A stretch of 64,000 bases of DNA from Ophioderma brevispina (lineage: Eukaryota > Echinodermata > Ophiuroidea > Amphilepidida > Ophiodermatidae). Below the pieces are notes generated by a model. It saw nothing but the letters and a program-made list of their open reading frames with translations, searched no databases and had not been told where the DNA came from. The DNA lies in the NCBI GenBank assembly GCA_023653785.1, contig JAMKCH010012694.1, positions 1-64,000 of the forward strand, read 5' to 3'. Position numbers and translations under genes: made by a program. Below are positions 1 through 13,219 of the stretch, piece after piece (the first letter of the stretch is position 1; every line of letters begins with the position of its first letter).

Positions 1-3000
1 GTGTAAATTGCTTCGGATGAAAAGTCTCTAGTAACAATTCTGTTGTGTGCACCTGTCACTCATTGCTCACGCGCTCGACGTGTGTGGCCGTATTTCATGG
101 ACTAGTCAGACGATGGTAACCAAGAAATCACAAATTTAGCCGTCGTCATTGTTTTAATACAAAATAAAGGGTTATTTCTGAATTGTTAGGCCGATTAAAA
201 AATTATCCGTTTCTTATAGCCCTCGATCCCTCCTCACTTTTTGGGATAAGGCCAAACTTTTTTTTTTTTGCAATCCTGAAATTTTAATGGATTATAGGCC
301 TAATTAGTTGTGTTATTAACCAATCACAGTAACTTTCATGTGATTTAAAGGACCTCATAGAGGTCTATTCCTTGCTCAAAAGTAACAAAAAAGCTTCGCC
401 ATATTTATGATGCAAGAGATAAAGTCGTGGCTGTAATTAATATGGAAATTTTCGGGGTGTGATGAAAGTAAAAAAATAAATCAAAATGCCCTTGAGGACT
501 CACTTTTCAGAAGCCACTGGTACGAGAATCTAAAATTATTGCTGAATGAATAACGGGGACAAGAACGATGGTCGCCATTGTGTTGATTGTTGTTTTATTT
601 AGTTTAACTGAAGGTATGCATAATACTTACACCACATATAACCGCCTATTTAGGTACTTTTTTGGATGGAGCTTGGCCGGGGCAGGTCTGAAGCACTTGT
701 AAACAGAAAATGTCTGACTTGGAGAAGAAAAATCATCTAAAAATAAGCCCTCACTGTGAAGAGGAGATTAGGCATTGTAACAACAGCCAAACTTTGGGAT
801 GATTTAGTATTCTGTGCCACCCACTTAAAGTCTGAATCATGAGATTTAGAAATATCATTTTTGGGCAATACACGAAAAATATCAACCTAGAAATTAAAAC
901 GATAGTAACTAAAATGCACAATTCCGGAAATTTGAGATGAATCGGATTGATTTTCGTTTGATTCAGAAACTATTTATGTTTAGTATTAAGTCCCATAGGA
1001 TACTGTGTATAACAAAAATTCCGGATCCGAATTTTTATACAAAGTGGTGATTTTCTATATGAAGGAATTCGATTTTTTAAGCTTAGAAATTTCACACAAG
1101 TGATTAGTATGTGGACAGATTGGGTCTGAATTCATTGTAGATTTTTTAGGAGTCTGGAATTCCTGGATTGCAACAAAGTTTTAATGCCCTCATTGTACTG
1201 GGGTATTAATTTAAGATGATTTTTCCAATTCAAGAACATATTCAGTGTACAGTGTATGATGTTGGAAACGGATCTGTTCCTTGGTGGGTGGTTTGTTTAC
1301 CGTGTGTACGACCTTTAACCTCGTAATTCATTATTTCCGGTTTCATGCTACACTTCAACTCTGCTGGTCGAGAAATTCGTTCCAGTCATATTTCTTCTCG
1401 AATTAGCAATTTGTGATATTCAAATGCAAAAACAAATGGTATGTACAGTATTTAAGCATGCAAGATTCACATGAAGCAGTTGTGTGCGTATTGGCAGGTT
1501 ATATTTGGTCTCTGCTAAACCTTGCCAAAGTTTTTGAGTTCATAAATACCGTATGTCACTTTAGTTACAACGAACTAGGAAATGAGAATCAGCCTGTTCG
1601 ATAATGCCCAGTGCTTATGATAATGGAGTCAATTTCATAGTTACTAGGACTCTAACCTATTCTCTAATTTGTGCAAATGATGGCTGCCCTTCATCCACAA
1701 CCTGATTCGGATTTGTAAAATTTCCCATGAGGTCTGAGAGGCCTTTCAGTTTCAATTATCGAAGTTTCTAGGTTTCCAAAAGCCTCAAAGGCCATGTTCA
1801 ATTCCCGGGTCGGGAAGGAGCTTTCCTAATAAGACCCCTTTAAGCACCTTTTAAGCTTTTAAAAATGCAATGGGCATTATTAATGGGTTATTATATTAAA
1901 AATACAGTGATTAAAACTTGAATCCTGGCTGCCTTTTGGACAGCAGACGACAGACATTTATTGAACAAGACGGGCCTTTAAAAAGGACATCTTCTGCATT
2001 GTAGTGCAACAATTTGTGAAATGAAAACAACAAAAGTGAGTTATGTAAACAACTATATGCAATGAATACTATGCAAGGCATCAAGGCATCAATCATAACC
2101 TTTATTGTGAAACAAAAGACATTCAGTTTCATGTTTAATTTTTCTGATACATATGGTATATTTGAAGTAGAAATGATGGCATGGAACACCAAGCTTCAGT
2201 TACCATCTTCCCTTTTAAAGGGAACTTCTTATCTAGTCAGGGATCCTAAATAACTCGGGATAGGACACTCGATCAAGGAGTGGATGGCATACTCCACAGT
2301 GATCTGCATGAAATACGTGACTTATGGATCGCCGGTTGTACGTGGCGCTGTTGTTCCGCTACGCATTCCCGATTAGTCATACTGCATAAATAAATCATGG
2401 TTACTTATCGTGACATAGGTGGCGCTATTCTATGGCAAAATATTAATCTTGAAAAGAAAAGCTAAAAATTTTATTTTTTAACATGTTGAAAGTGAATTTT
2501 TTCTAAATGTATAAAGAAGGCCATAAAAATTTAGGGGTGGAATTATTCCGTTTTATGTAAAAATTACGATATAGGCCTACATTATCATTTACACTCTCCG
2601 TTAAGGTGGATCTAGGTAATTTTTCATCCGGCGATGATTAAACATTTTGGCTTTTTTCAAGATTCATCTTACTGCATTACTATGCCTGAGAATCGTCTAT
2701 GGGCCTTTGTACACAGTGTCAACCGCCATGATCTAGTGCAAAGGCCAAATCACCTATTGTGTAAATATCTGTCATTACATTGCTGTACAAAAGTTGGGCC
2801 TGTTTACCAACATGAAAATTAGTCTGTTAATGAAAAGTTCATGCCTATCAGTGTTAAAATTATTACTACAAAACAATGTAATTCTGTACCACAATTCTTA
2901 TTATAAATGGAAGTATTATTTTGGATATAAATTGGCTATAGAAGTTCAGTCTACAGTTTAAGTTGTCAAGCAAAATTGCATTCTGACCCAACCATCAGAA

Positions 3001-3992
3001 AAACGGTACATAGCTACCTTTAGGTTAGGACTAGTCTCATTTAGTGCAAGCGGGAAGGTCACTATCACTAGTGTGCAAGTAGGGTATTGTATATAACTGA
3101 CCATGGGCATGTATGGAAATATGAGACCTCTTGAACTCAACAGCACGGTATCAGTTAACAGCTGAAGAAGTGTTAAACAATGAAAAGGGGCTGTCTACAC
3201 ACAATAAGAACTGCATGAGGGTTTGGTAAATTCAGGATTAATCTTCTGCCGGGCAGTAAGAACAAAAATACCACCCTTGAATCTTTCCTCTAACAAGGAT
3301 ACCTCACTGATCAAAATCTGTATTGCATTTAGTGAAGGATTCTGGTGGACTTAATCAGCAGTTGTTTGAAGTCTCAACACAAACTTGTGCTCTAACTAAG
3401 GTGAGGAACATGTAGCCTGCAAACAATACGTGTTGATTTTTAATAAAGTTGTTGTCTGACAATTTCCCCAGTGTGTGATACTCTGTGTGCACTGTGAAAA
3501 TGGCAGCATTGGGGACTTAGTGTCATTCTCATCGTTATCTCTTTTCTCCTCAAAAAAAGATGAAACGATTCAAAAGTTGGAGGTGCATTCATGATGTCGA
3601 AATTGTATGTAACACAGAGTATTGCAACAATTTCGGTCAGGACTAAAGCGATTTTAATGGCAAAATTTGATATAAAAGAGGGACCTAAATTTGTAATGTC
3701 CCCATCAAAAAATGCGTTAGACAGGGGTAGCCCCTGTTGCAAAAGCCGTTGTAAACACTGCCCTCAATTCCAAGATGTCAGCGCCATCAGGGAAAAGGAT
3801 ATCACAGTAAATCTTCAATTGAACATGTTTCAGCATAGGAACGAAGAGCAGTGAGTTAAGAAGAGGGATAATGTTATTGATGTCACTTTGTGTAAACTAA
3901 AACGAAAATCGACAGAAGTCATTGGTATTTGTGATGAGATGTGCTTGGTTCAAGGTTTATGTGTGGAACGTGATAGTATGCAGAAGTTTGAA
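1..3992. other. Non-coding stretch, no gene recognised
   Basis: Only short open frames occur here and none resembles a known protein or has convincing splice borders. The DNA is A/T-rich. The only structured item I can support is a MITE relic at 825-1120. The last 0.5 kb before 3993 shows nothing beyond short open frames on both strands. Confidence 0.5.
825..1120 (-). mobile_element. TTAA MITE family F2, 5'-truncated copy
   Basis: The reverse complement matches the element at 28978-29343 over about 300 bp, including shared blocks around ATTCCGGATC and ATACTGTGTATAAC. The end at 825 (TTAAAGTCTGAATCATGAG) matches the family terminus TTAAAGGCTGACTCAGAG. The opposite terminus is missing near 1120. 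No coding capacity is visible, so this is a degraded non-autonomous copy. Confidence 0.7.
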
Positions 3993-4252
3993 GCTTAGGG
4001 CAATATTTTCTGTTTTCGCCCCCTCAGGGGGGGGAAAACTTTTTATTTTTTTTATTAGTTTTATTTTTTTGTTGTCTTTTAGTTAATACTCATTATTAAA
4101 ATAACGCCTCAGTGATGCATTCCGCCCAATCCGCCCATAGAATCACCTTCAGAGTGTGTCAGAAAACTAGGGTTAACATCCTGTTCTGAAATGCATATTA
4201 CATTGAATTACTTCATTTATTACGTTGTTGAAGTGTGATTTATTCCACGTCA

Positions 4253-4312
4253 GTGTCTGTCTTGTCTGGCTGTCTGTCTGTCGTCTGTCTGCTGTCTGTC
4301 CTGTCTGTCTGT
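4253..4312. repeat. (GTCT)n microsatellite
   Basis: Imperfect CTGTCTGTCTGT repeats lie just inside the left end of the 8-kb foldback-like element. Confidence 0.85.
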
Positions 4313-4414
4313 TTATCTATTCTATCTTATAAGGCCATAGAGAGAGAAAGGACGTGGGGGCAGAGGAGAGGTGTGTGTATGGTAGGCGGTTCTATAGTCA
4401 ACACTATCTGACAT

Positions 4415-7400
4415 CTGGTTTAAACCCCCTGTCCCTTAATCCATTGTAATACGCTGAGATGGCACAAAATTTCAACGGGTTGTGTTAAAGGCAGCAGATG
4501 AAGTTATCATCGGTTTTAACCCACGTTTGAAATTTCGACATTCTTTCTCCGTTGCCCCCTTCAAAAGATGATATATATAAGACGGTCTCTTATCAAAACT
4601 CTCTATATATCATCGTGTTTAACCCCCTGTCCCTTAAATGCCACTAAAAGCCGAGATTTGAACAAAATTTTTAATCAGCTGTCAAAATTTGACCAATTCT
4701 TTCATCTAAAAAAAAAGTGAAAACCATTTGGTTTGTTTAGTATAACCAAATCGCCCAGGCAAACTTTGAAGTTTATTCGATCGAAGCAGGGTGATTTGAT
4801 TTATTTTTCTAGAATAAAGCACGACTTCAGGTGCATTGAAAGGCAGGGGGTTAAATCAGGATGACATATCATCCGGTTTTAACCCCCGTTGAAATTTCGG
4901 CACTTCTTCTCCGTAACCCCCTAAGAACTAAACCCCTTTTCTTTGCTTCGCTTCCCCCCAAACCCGCTCAGAAAGCTGAGCCTGCGCCCCTTTCCGGGGG
5001 GGATTCCCCCTACCTAATCGGTGTTCTGTTCACGTTTAGAATGATGCTAATGATGGTATTAGCAACTCAGTTCGCTATATATTATCATCTTGTTTAACCA
5101 TGTCCCTTATTGCAACAGGGGTAAAACAAGAGGATATATAGACGGGTCTCTTATCAAAATCTCTATATATCACTTGGTAACCCAACTGTCCCTTATTAAA
5201 GGCATAAAAGCCGAGATAGATTTGAACAATTGTAATCCGCTGTCGAAATTTCAACCATTCTTCTCATCTAAGAAAAAAGTGAAACCCATTTTTGTTTGTT
5301 CGCTACACCAAATCCGCCCAGCAAACATTGAGTTTATTCCGTATGAAGAATGGGTGAATTGATTATTTTCTAATACTAAATAAGAAAAGCACGACTTCAG
5401 GTGCCATGAAAGGACAGGGGGTTAAAACCAGGAGGACATATCAATCCGGTTTTTAACCCCATGTTGAAATTTCGACCTTCTTTCTCCGTAGCCCTAGAAC
5501 TTAAACCCCCTTTTCGTTGCTTCGCCTCCCCCAAACCGCTCCGCAAGCTGAGCCTGCGCCCCTTTCCGCGGGGGATCCCCCCTAATAGGTGTTAACGTTT
5601 AGAATGATGCTAATGATGGTATTATCAACTCCGTCGCTATAATATCATCTTGTTTAACCCCTGTCTAGTATTGCAACAGGGGGTTTTAAAACAAGATGAT
5701 ATATATAAGAACAGGGGGTCTCTTATCAAATCTCTCTATATATCATCTTAGTTTAACCCCATTGTCCCTTAAATGACTCAAAAGATGAGATTTGAAACAT
5801 AAGTTAAATCTTGGTTGTCTTAAATTCGCCCATTCTTATCTGAAAAAAAAGTGAAACCCATTTTTTTGGGTTTTGTCACCATATATCACGCCAACAACTT
5901 GGAGATTGATTCCGTAGAAAGCAAGGGTAAGATGATCAATTTTTCTTCGGAATCGATTACAGGTGCATTCAAAATACTGGGGGTTAAACCAGGATGAACC
6001 ATATATCCGGTTTAACCCCCTGTTGAAATTTCGACACTTCTTTCTCCGTAGCCCCTAAGAAATAAACCCTTTTCTTTGATTCGCCTCCCCCAAACCCGAT
6101 CAGCAGCTGAGCCGCGCCCCTTTCGAGGGGGGATTCCCCCCTAGAGGTGTTAACGGTTAGAATGATGCTAATGATGGTATTATCAACTCGTCGCTAATTA
6201 TCATCTTGTTTTAACCCCCTGTCCCATATTGCAACAGGGGGTTAAAAACAAGATGATATTATAAGACGGCCTCTTATCAAAAATCTCTCTCTATATGTCA
6301 TCCTGGGTTAACCCCCTGTCCCTTAAATGCCACCCCAAAAAAGCCAAGACTTTGAACAAATTTTAATCCGGTGTCGAAATTTCGACCATTCTTCTCATCT
6401 AATAAATAGAGTGAACCCATTTTTTTGGGGGGGTGGGGGTCGTCCACCAAACCCGCCCAACAAACTTGGAGTTATCCGTAGAAAGCAAGGGGAATATGAT
6501 CAATTTTTCTTCGGAATCGCTACAGGTGCATTCAAATACAGGGGGTTAAACCACGGATGACCATATCATCGGTTTAAACCCCCGTGTTTGAAATTTCGAC
6601 CCTTCTTTCTCCGTAGCCCCAAGAATAAACCCCTTTTTCTTTGCTTCGCCTCCCCCAAACCCGCTCAGCAAGCTGAGCTGCGACCCTTTCGGGGGGGATT
6701 CCCCCCCTAATAGGTGTTCCCGTTTAGGAGAATGGATTGCTAATGATGTATTCAAACTCCGTGCTATATTTCATCTTGTTTTAACCCCCGTCCCTTATTG
6801 CAACAGGGGGTTTAGAACAAGATGATATATATAAAGACGGTCTCTTAACAAAAACTCTTTATATATCATCTTGGTTTAACCCCGTCTCTTAAATGCACTA
6901 AAAGCAGAGATTTGAACAAATTGTAATCCGATGTCAAATTCGACATTCTTTCATCAAAAAAAGTGAAACCCATTTTTTTGTTGCGTTACACACAATCCGC
7001 CACAGCACTTTGAGTTTATTCCGTATGAAGTATGGGTGATTTGATTATTTTTCTACTAAATAAAGCACACGACTTAAGGTGCATTGAAAAGGACAGGGGC
7101 GTTAACCAGGATGACATATCAATTTCATCCGGTTTTAACCCCCTGTGAAATTTCGACCCTTCTTTCTCCGTAAACCCCCCTAAGAACTAAACCCCCTTTT
7201 CTGTGCTTCGCCTCCCCCAACCCGCCTCAGCAAGCTGAGCCTGCGCGCCTTTCCGGGGGGATTCCCCCCTAATAGGTGTTCACGTTTAGAATGATGCCTA
7301 ATGATGGTATTATCACTCCGTCGCTATATAATCATCTTGTTTTAACCCCCCTGTCCCTTATTGAAACAGGGGGTTAAAACAAGATGATATATATAAAGAC

Positions 7401-8640
7401 GGTTCTTATCCAAAACTCTCTATATATCATCTTGGTTTAACCCCTGTCCTTTCAATGCACTAAAAAGGCTGAGATTTGAAAAACATTTAATCGCTGTCGA
7501 AATTTCAAAATTCTTCTCATCTAAGAAAAGTGAAACCCATTTTTTTTGTTAGTACACAAATCGCCAGCAAAACTTTGAGTTTATTCCGTATGGAGAATGG
7601 GTGATTTGATTATTTTCTATATACTAAATAAAGCACGACTTCAGGTGCAGTGAAAGGAACAGGGGGTTAAACCACGGATGACATATCATCCGGTTTTTAA
7701 CCCATGTTGAAATTTCGACCCTCTTTCTCCGTAGCCCCCTAAGAATAAAACCCCTTTTCTTGCTTCGCCTCCCACAAACCGCTCAGCAGCGAGGCCTGGC
7801 CCTTTCCGGGGGGATTCCCCGAATAGGTGTTCACGTTTAGAATGAGCAATGATGTATTATCAACTCCGTCGCATAATATCATCTTGTTTAACCCCTGTCC
7901 TTATTGCAACAGGGGGTTAAAACAAGATGATAATTATAAGACGCCTTCTTTCAAACTCTCTATTATATCATCTTGGTTTAAACCCATGTCCCTTTTTTTA
8001 AATGCACTAAAAGCCGAGATTGAAAAAATTTAATCCGCTGTCGAAATTTCAACCATTCTTCTCATCTAATAAAGAAGTGAACCAATTTTTGGGGGGGGGA
8101 TTCAGTCCACCCAAACCCGCCCCAACCAAACACCTGGAGTTTATCCGACAAACGCCCACCACGCGTTATACACCCCACCTGATCAATTTTTCTGCGGAAT
8201 CGACTACAGTGCATTCAAATACAAGGTGGTTAAACCAGGATGACAGATCATCGGTGTTAACCCTGTTGAAATTTCGACCCCTCTTTCTCCGTAGCCCTAA
8301 GAACTAAACCCATTTTGTTGCTCGCCCCCAAACACGCTCAGCAAGCCGAGCCTGCGCCCCTTTCCGGGGGGGATTCCCCCCAATAGGTGTTCACGTTTAG
8401 AATTGATGTAATGATGGTAGTATCAACTCCGTCGCTATATTAGATCATCTTGTTTTAACCCCCTGTCCCTTTTGCAAACAGGGTGTTCCAAACAGATGAT
8501 ATTATAAGACGGCCCTTATCAAAAAACTCTCTTTATATCATCTTGGTTTAACCCCCTGCCATTAAATGAACTAAAGCCAAAGATTTGATCAAATTTTAAT
8601 CCGCTGTCGAAATTTCGAACCATTATTCTCATCTAAAAAA
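4415..8640 (+). repeat. Left arm: about 560-bp tandem satellite, seven-plus units
   Basis: The anchor CACGTTTAGAATGATGCTAA recurs near 5031, 5594, 6150, 6719, 7281, 7832 and 8391, giving a unit of about 551-568 bp. Each unit carries the 16-mer GTTTTAACCCCCTGTCCC and its complement several times, a T-rich 220-bp block ending in AGGTGCATTGAAAGG, and a GC-rich block with CAGCAAGCTGAGCCTG. Units differ mostly by single-base insertions or deletions. The first 150 bp (4415-4565) are more diverged. The small open frames reported by eye in this arm are shadows of the repeat and encode nothing recognisable. Confidence 0.9.
7331..7388. repeat. Representative near-perfect hairpin within each 560-bp unit
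   Basis: ATCATCTTGTTTTAACCCCC is followed after a short loop (CCCTTATTGAA) by its complement GGGGGTTAAAACAAGATGAT. The same hairpin recurs in every unit of both arms. A second, shorter palindrome built on GGATGACATATCATCC lies between two TTAACCCC motifs in each unit. Confidence 0.85.
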
Positions 8641-8671
8641 GAATAAAGTTGATACCATTCAGGCCTTCCAT

Positions 8672-11335
8672 TATAAAATGTGAAGACAACCTATTGGGGG
8701 GAATCCCCACCCCCCCCATGGAAAGGGGCGCAGGCTCAGCTTGATGAGCGGGGGTTTGGGGGGAGGCGAAGCAAGAAAAGGGGTTTATTCTTAGGGGGGG
8801 CTAAGGAGAAAGAAGGGTCGAAATTCAACAGGGGGTTAAAACCGGATTGTTATGTCATCCTGGTTTTAACCCCCTGTCCGATGTCAATGCACCTGAAGTC
8901 GTGCTTGATTAGTATATGAAAACTAATCAAATCCACCCATTCTTCATACGGAATAAACTCAAAGTTGCTGGGCGGATTTTGCGTGTCGAAACAAAAAAAA
9001 AGGGTTTGGTTTCACTTTTTTTAGATGAGGAAGAATGGTCGAACATTGAGGACAACGGATTAAAAATTTGTTCCAAATATAATCTTTAGTCTTTTAAGGG
9101 ACAGGGGGGTTAAACCAAGATGATTATAGAGAGTTGATAAGGACCGTTATTTAATATCAGCTTGTTTAACCCCCTGTGCAAATAGGGACAGGGGGGTTAA
9201 AAAACAAGATGATAATATAGCGACGGAGTTGACGATACCATCATAGCATCATTTAAATTGTGAACACTATTAGGGGGGATCACCCCGGAAAGGGGCGCCA
9301 GGCTCAGCTGCCTGAGCGGGTTTGGGGGAGGCGAATGCAAGACAAAGGGGGTTTAGTTTTCGTAGGGGGCTAAGGAGAAAGAAGGGTCGCGATTTCAACA
9401 GGGGGTTAAAACCGGATGAAATGTCATCCTGGTTTAAACCCCCTGTCATTTCCAATGCACCTGAAAGCGTGCTTATTTTGTTATAAGAAAAATAAGCAAA
9501 ATCACCCATTCTTTCATACGGAATAAAACTCAAGTTTGTGGGACGGATTTCGGTGTAACGAAACAAAAAAAAAATGGGTTTCACGTTTTTTTGAGATGAT
9601 GAGAATGGTCGAAATTTAGACACCGGATTAAAATTTGTTCAAATCTCATCTTTTAGTGCATTTAGGAGAAAAAAACAGGGGGGTTAACCAAGAGAATTAT
9701 AGAGCGTGTTGATAAGAGACCGTCTATAGAATCATCTTGTTTTTTTAACCCCCTGTTGCAATAAGGGACAGGGGTTAAACCAAGGATATTATAGCGACGG
9801 ATGTTGATTTATACCATCATTAGCATCATTCTAAACGTGAACCTATTAGGGGGGAACCCCCCCGGAAAGGGGCGCGCAGGCCTCAGCTTGCTGAGCGGGT
9901 TGGGGGAGGCGAAGCAAAGAAAAGGGGTTTAGTTCTTAGGGGGTACGGAGAAAGAAGGTCGAAATTTCAACAGGGGGTTAAACTGATGATAGTCATCCTG
10001 GTTAACCCCCTGTCCTTTCAAAATGCACCTGAAGGTCGTTTGCTTTATTTATGAAAAATAATCAAATCACCATTCTTTCAGGACGAGAATAAACTCAAAG
10101 TTTGCGGGCGGGATTTTGGTTGTACGAAACAAAAAAAAAAGGGTTTCACTTTTTTAGATGAGAGAATGGTCGAAATTTTGACAGAAGATTTATTAAAATT
10201 TGTTCAAATTTCGGCTTTTAGTGCGTTTAAGGGACGGGGTTAAACCAAGATGAGATATAGAGAGTTTTGATAAGGAGACAGTCTTATATTATCATATTGT
10301 TTTAACCATGTTGCAAAAGGACAGGGGTTTTAAAAACCAAGATGATATATATAGCGACGGATTTGATAATACCATTCTCATTAGCATCATTCTAAACGTG
10401 AAACACCTATTAGGGGGGGACGAAATCCCCATCGGAAAGGGGCGCAGGCTCAGCTTGCTGAGCGGAGTTGGGGGAGCGAGCAAAGAAAAGGGGGGTTTAG
10501 TTCTTAGGGGGGCTACGTGAGAAAGAAGGTCGCAATTTAATAGGGGGTTAAAACCGGATGATAAATGTCATCTGGTTTGAACCCCCTGTCCTACAATGCA
10601 CCCTGGAAGTCGCGCTTAGTTAGGGATATAGAAAAATAATGCAAATCACCCATTCTTAATCCGAATATATAACGCAAGTTTGCTGGGCGGATTTCGTGTA
10701 CGAAACAAAAAAAAAATGGTTTCACTTTTTTTTAGATGAGAGAATGGTCGAAATTTAGACACCGGATTAAAAATTTGTTCAAATCTCCTCTTTTAGTGCA
10801 TTTAAGGGGGGACAGGGGGGTTTAAACCAAGATGATATATAGAGAGTTGTTAAGAGGACACGTCTTATATAATCATCTTGTTTTAACCCAATGTTGCAAT
10901 AAGGGACAGGGGGTAAAACAAGATGATATATATAGCGACGGAGTTGATAATACCATCATTAGCATATTCTAAACGTAAACACCTATTAGGGGGGAATCCA
11001 CCGGAAAGGGGCGAAAGAGGCTCCGCTTGTGGAGCGGGTTTGCGGGTTTGGGGGAGGCGCAAGCAAAAAGAAAAGGGGTTTTAGTTCGTAGGGGCTACGG
11101 AGAAGAAAGAAGAGTCGAAATTTCAACAGGGTTAAAAAACCGGATGATTGTCATCCTGGTTAACCCCCTTTTTAATGCACCTGTATCGATTCCGTCGGAA
11201 AATTACCTTGCTTTTTACGACTAAACTCCAATTTGTTGGCGGTTTGGTACACGAAACCCCCCACCTCCAAAAAAAATGAATTGCGGGTAAGATTTCTTCA
11301 AATATCAGCTATTAGTACATTAAGGGACAGGGGTT
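8672..11335 (-). repeat. Right arm: same 560-bp satellite in inverted orientation
   Basis: From about 8672 all unit landmarks appear as reverse complements: ATTAGCATCATTCTAAACGT near 9250, 9830, 10390 and 10960, and CAGGCTCAGCTTGCTGAGCG in each unit. Spacing is about 560-580 bp, giving four full units and parts. Together with the left arm this forms an inverted repeat with arms of 2.6 kb or more around a short spacer at 8640-8672. Confidence 0.9.
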
Positions 11336-11649
11336 GAACCAAAACGCATGGTTGTTGGCAAAGTAGGCCTACAGAATGTTTATTAGAGCGGAACGACGGG
11401 ATATAGGCCTATATCTTCTTGTTTTAACCCTGTAGGAATAAATCACTAGTTGCAACGTACTATGCATTTCATGGACAGGAATATTAAACACAACTGATAT
11501 AATTATAAGTGTGATTTACTCCACCTCTCTTTCTCTCTCTTTATAGGCCTATCATCTTCTTGTAATCCCCTGTCGCAATAAATCACAGTTCAACATAATA
11601 CCGGCGTAATACTATGGTGAATTTCAGAGACGGGGTTAAACCCGGATGA

Positions 11650-11820
11650 TAGGCCTACGGAATATTGTAAAATGGGTTCACCTATCTGATGTTGTCATTT
11701 TTAGGTTATTTTTCGTCTTATGTGTAAAGATACCTATACTTGCTACAGACATGCAAAAATCTGACGTTTGATATTTTTCCCATTTTGCGATTTAACAAAT
11801 CACTGGTAGTACTTTTTTTA
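11650..11820 (-). mobile_element. Degenerate F1 MITE relic inside the foldback-like element
   Basis: The reverse complement contains CAGATTTTTGCATGTCTGTA and adjacent blocks that align with the interior of the F1 element at 12229-12583. The termini are not intact. Confidence 0.5.
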
Positions 11821-12228
11821 GATGTTTAGTGCAGAATGTCATTATTTAATGCGGCGGTCGTGTTGGGCGGATTGGGCGGATTACATCAAGTGACCGGTAT
11901 TAATAAATCAACAGACCTGGCAGCATGCTTCCCCTGAGGGGGTTAAAACAAGATATTGCCAGGCTTAGTTAGATAGCATTACTGTCTGATACTAATTATA
12001 TTACTAGCGGTTGCCGCTAGCTGATTTGAATGGGAGCGGTCACTAAACGGGTTGATCACTCTGCACATGACGCAAAACTTAAAGAGACATTACTATATTT
12101 TCTCCAAGCCTCGTTTATTTGCCTTTTTATGCCTCAGGCTCAAATGTATTATGTCAAGAGCTGTTAAAGTTTAGGCCCCCTGTCTCAACATGCGCTATGA
12201 AGCCAGGTGAACATTTAATACTGCCAAA

Positions 12229-12583
12229 TTAAAGACACTATCAGTGATTTGCTAAATCAGCAAATCGAAAAAATCATCAAAAATCAGATTTTTGCATGTA
12301 TGTAACAAGTACAGGTAGCCTAACATACCCTGCAAATGATAAGACCAGAAGCAACCTAATAAGGACAGAATCGGAGATTTTAGTCATTACTGTCCGTTCG
12401 GACACTTACTACAACACGTAATTGAATGGAGAATCGTATCTTGGAACACTGCCGTTTTCTTCCTTTTCTGTCAATTCTACAGCTGGAAAAGCTAACTTAT
12501 GAGAATTCTACAGACTCATCCTTCACTTTGAAGCTATTCCTGCAAATTTAAAATATTTTTCAAATCACTGATAGTGTCTTTAA
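12229..12583 (+). mobile_element. TTAA MITE family F1, intact copy
   Basis: Terminal inverted repeats TTAAAGACACTATCAGTGAT (left) and ATCACTGATAGTGTCTTTAA (right) are perfect over about 20 bp and are each bounded by TTAA. The element is about 355 bp with no coding frame. TTAA target duplications are typical of piggyBac-type elements, so this is probably a non-autonomous relative. Other copies lie at 26344, 57792 and 58324. Confidence 0.85.
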
Positions 12584-13219
12584 ATGTGCAAACCAAGGAA
12601 CTCACACACTCCCAAAGACCCCCCAGTTGGGTATAGCTATGGTCGGAGGAAAGGGGCTTCTCAGTGATGTAGCTAATACTGGGGAATGAGGGAAGCCCTC
12701 TTGGGAAGAAAGTAGGGCGAAGTTTGATCTTTATAGTATAGATAATAATATATTTTGGGTCGGGACAAATGGAAGCGCAAGTTTCTACAAAAACATAAAT
12801 GTAGTACGACAAAAGCTACAATACATGAGATCGAAAGCAGCATAATTAATAAAAAATGAGTCGCACAGTCGGGTTTGACGCATTTTGACGCTTTTGCCCA
12901 GCTATCAGGGGTCAGGACTTGGCCGGGGTTTGACAAAATGTTGCCCGCAGGGCCGGGACTTGGCGGGGACATGGCCAGGGAGTTTAACATAAAGAACACA
13001 CCTCGTGTGCAAGTCCCGGCAGGGCTAGAATTTTGGCGAGAATCCGAGAATCGATTCTCGCAAAGATTCTCGTAAACTGATTTGCGTGAATCAATGTTGA
13101 TTCTCGTAAACTTTAGAAGTTAACACAGCGAATTAGATGATTCCCGCAACATTTGTTTTGGGGAATCAAGACTGATTCTCGCACACACCGACGAAATTCT
13201 ACCCCTGCCCGGCTAGTCC
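12584..13219. other. Non-coding stretch, GC-rich short repeats
   Basis: Loose repeats of GGCCGGGACTTGG and GATTCTCGCAAA are visible around 12910-13190. No gene, splice border or RNA gene was recognised. Confidence 0.4.

Larger units (their letters stand above)
3993..11967. mobile_element. 8-kb foldback-like element with inverted ends and candidate TSD
   Basis: The left end (3998-4030: GGGCAATATTTTCTG then CCCCCTCAGGGG) is the inverted counterpart of the right end (11931-11962; reversed it reads CTGGCAATATCTTG then CCCCCTCAGGGG). GCTTA directly flanks both ends (3993-3997 and 11963-11967), a candidate 5-bp target duplication. Inside the ends, sub-terminal blocks also mirror each other: CCGCCCAATCCGCCCA near 4125 against its reverse complement near 11860, and GTGATTTATT blocks. 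The interior is made of about 560-bp tandem units that switch orientation near 8650. No transposase frame is seen, so the element is non-autonomous. Sea-urchin TU elements are a known class with long modular inverted repeats, but they make 8-bp duplications, so membership is not claimed. Confidence 0.75.
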
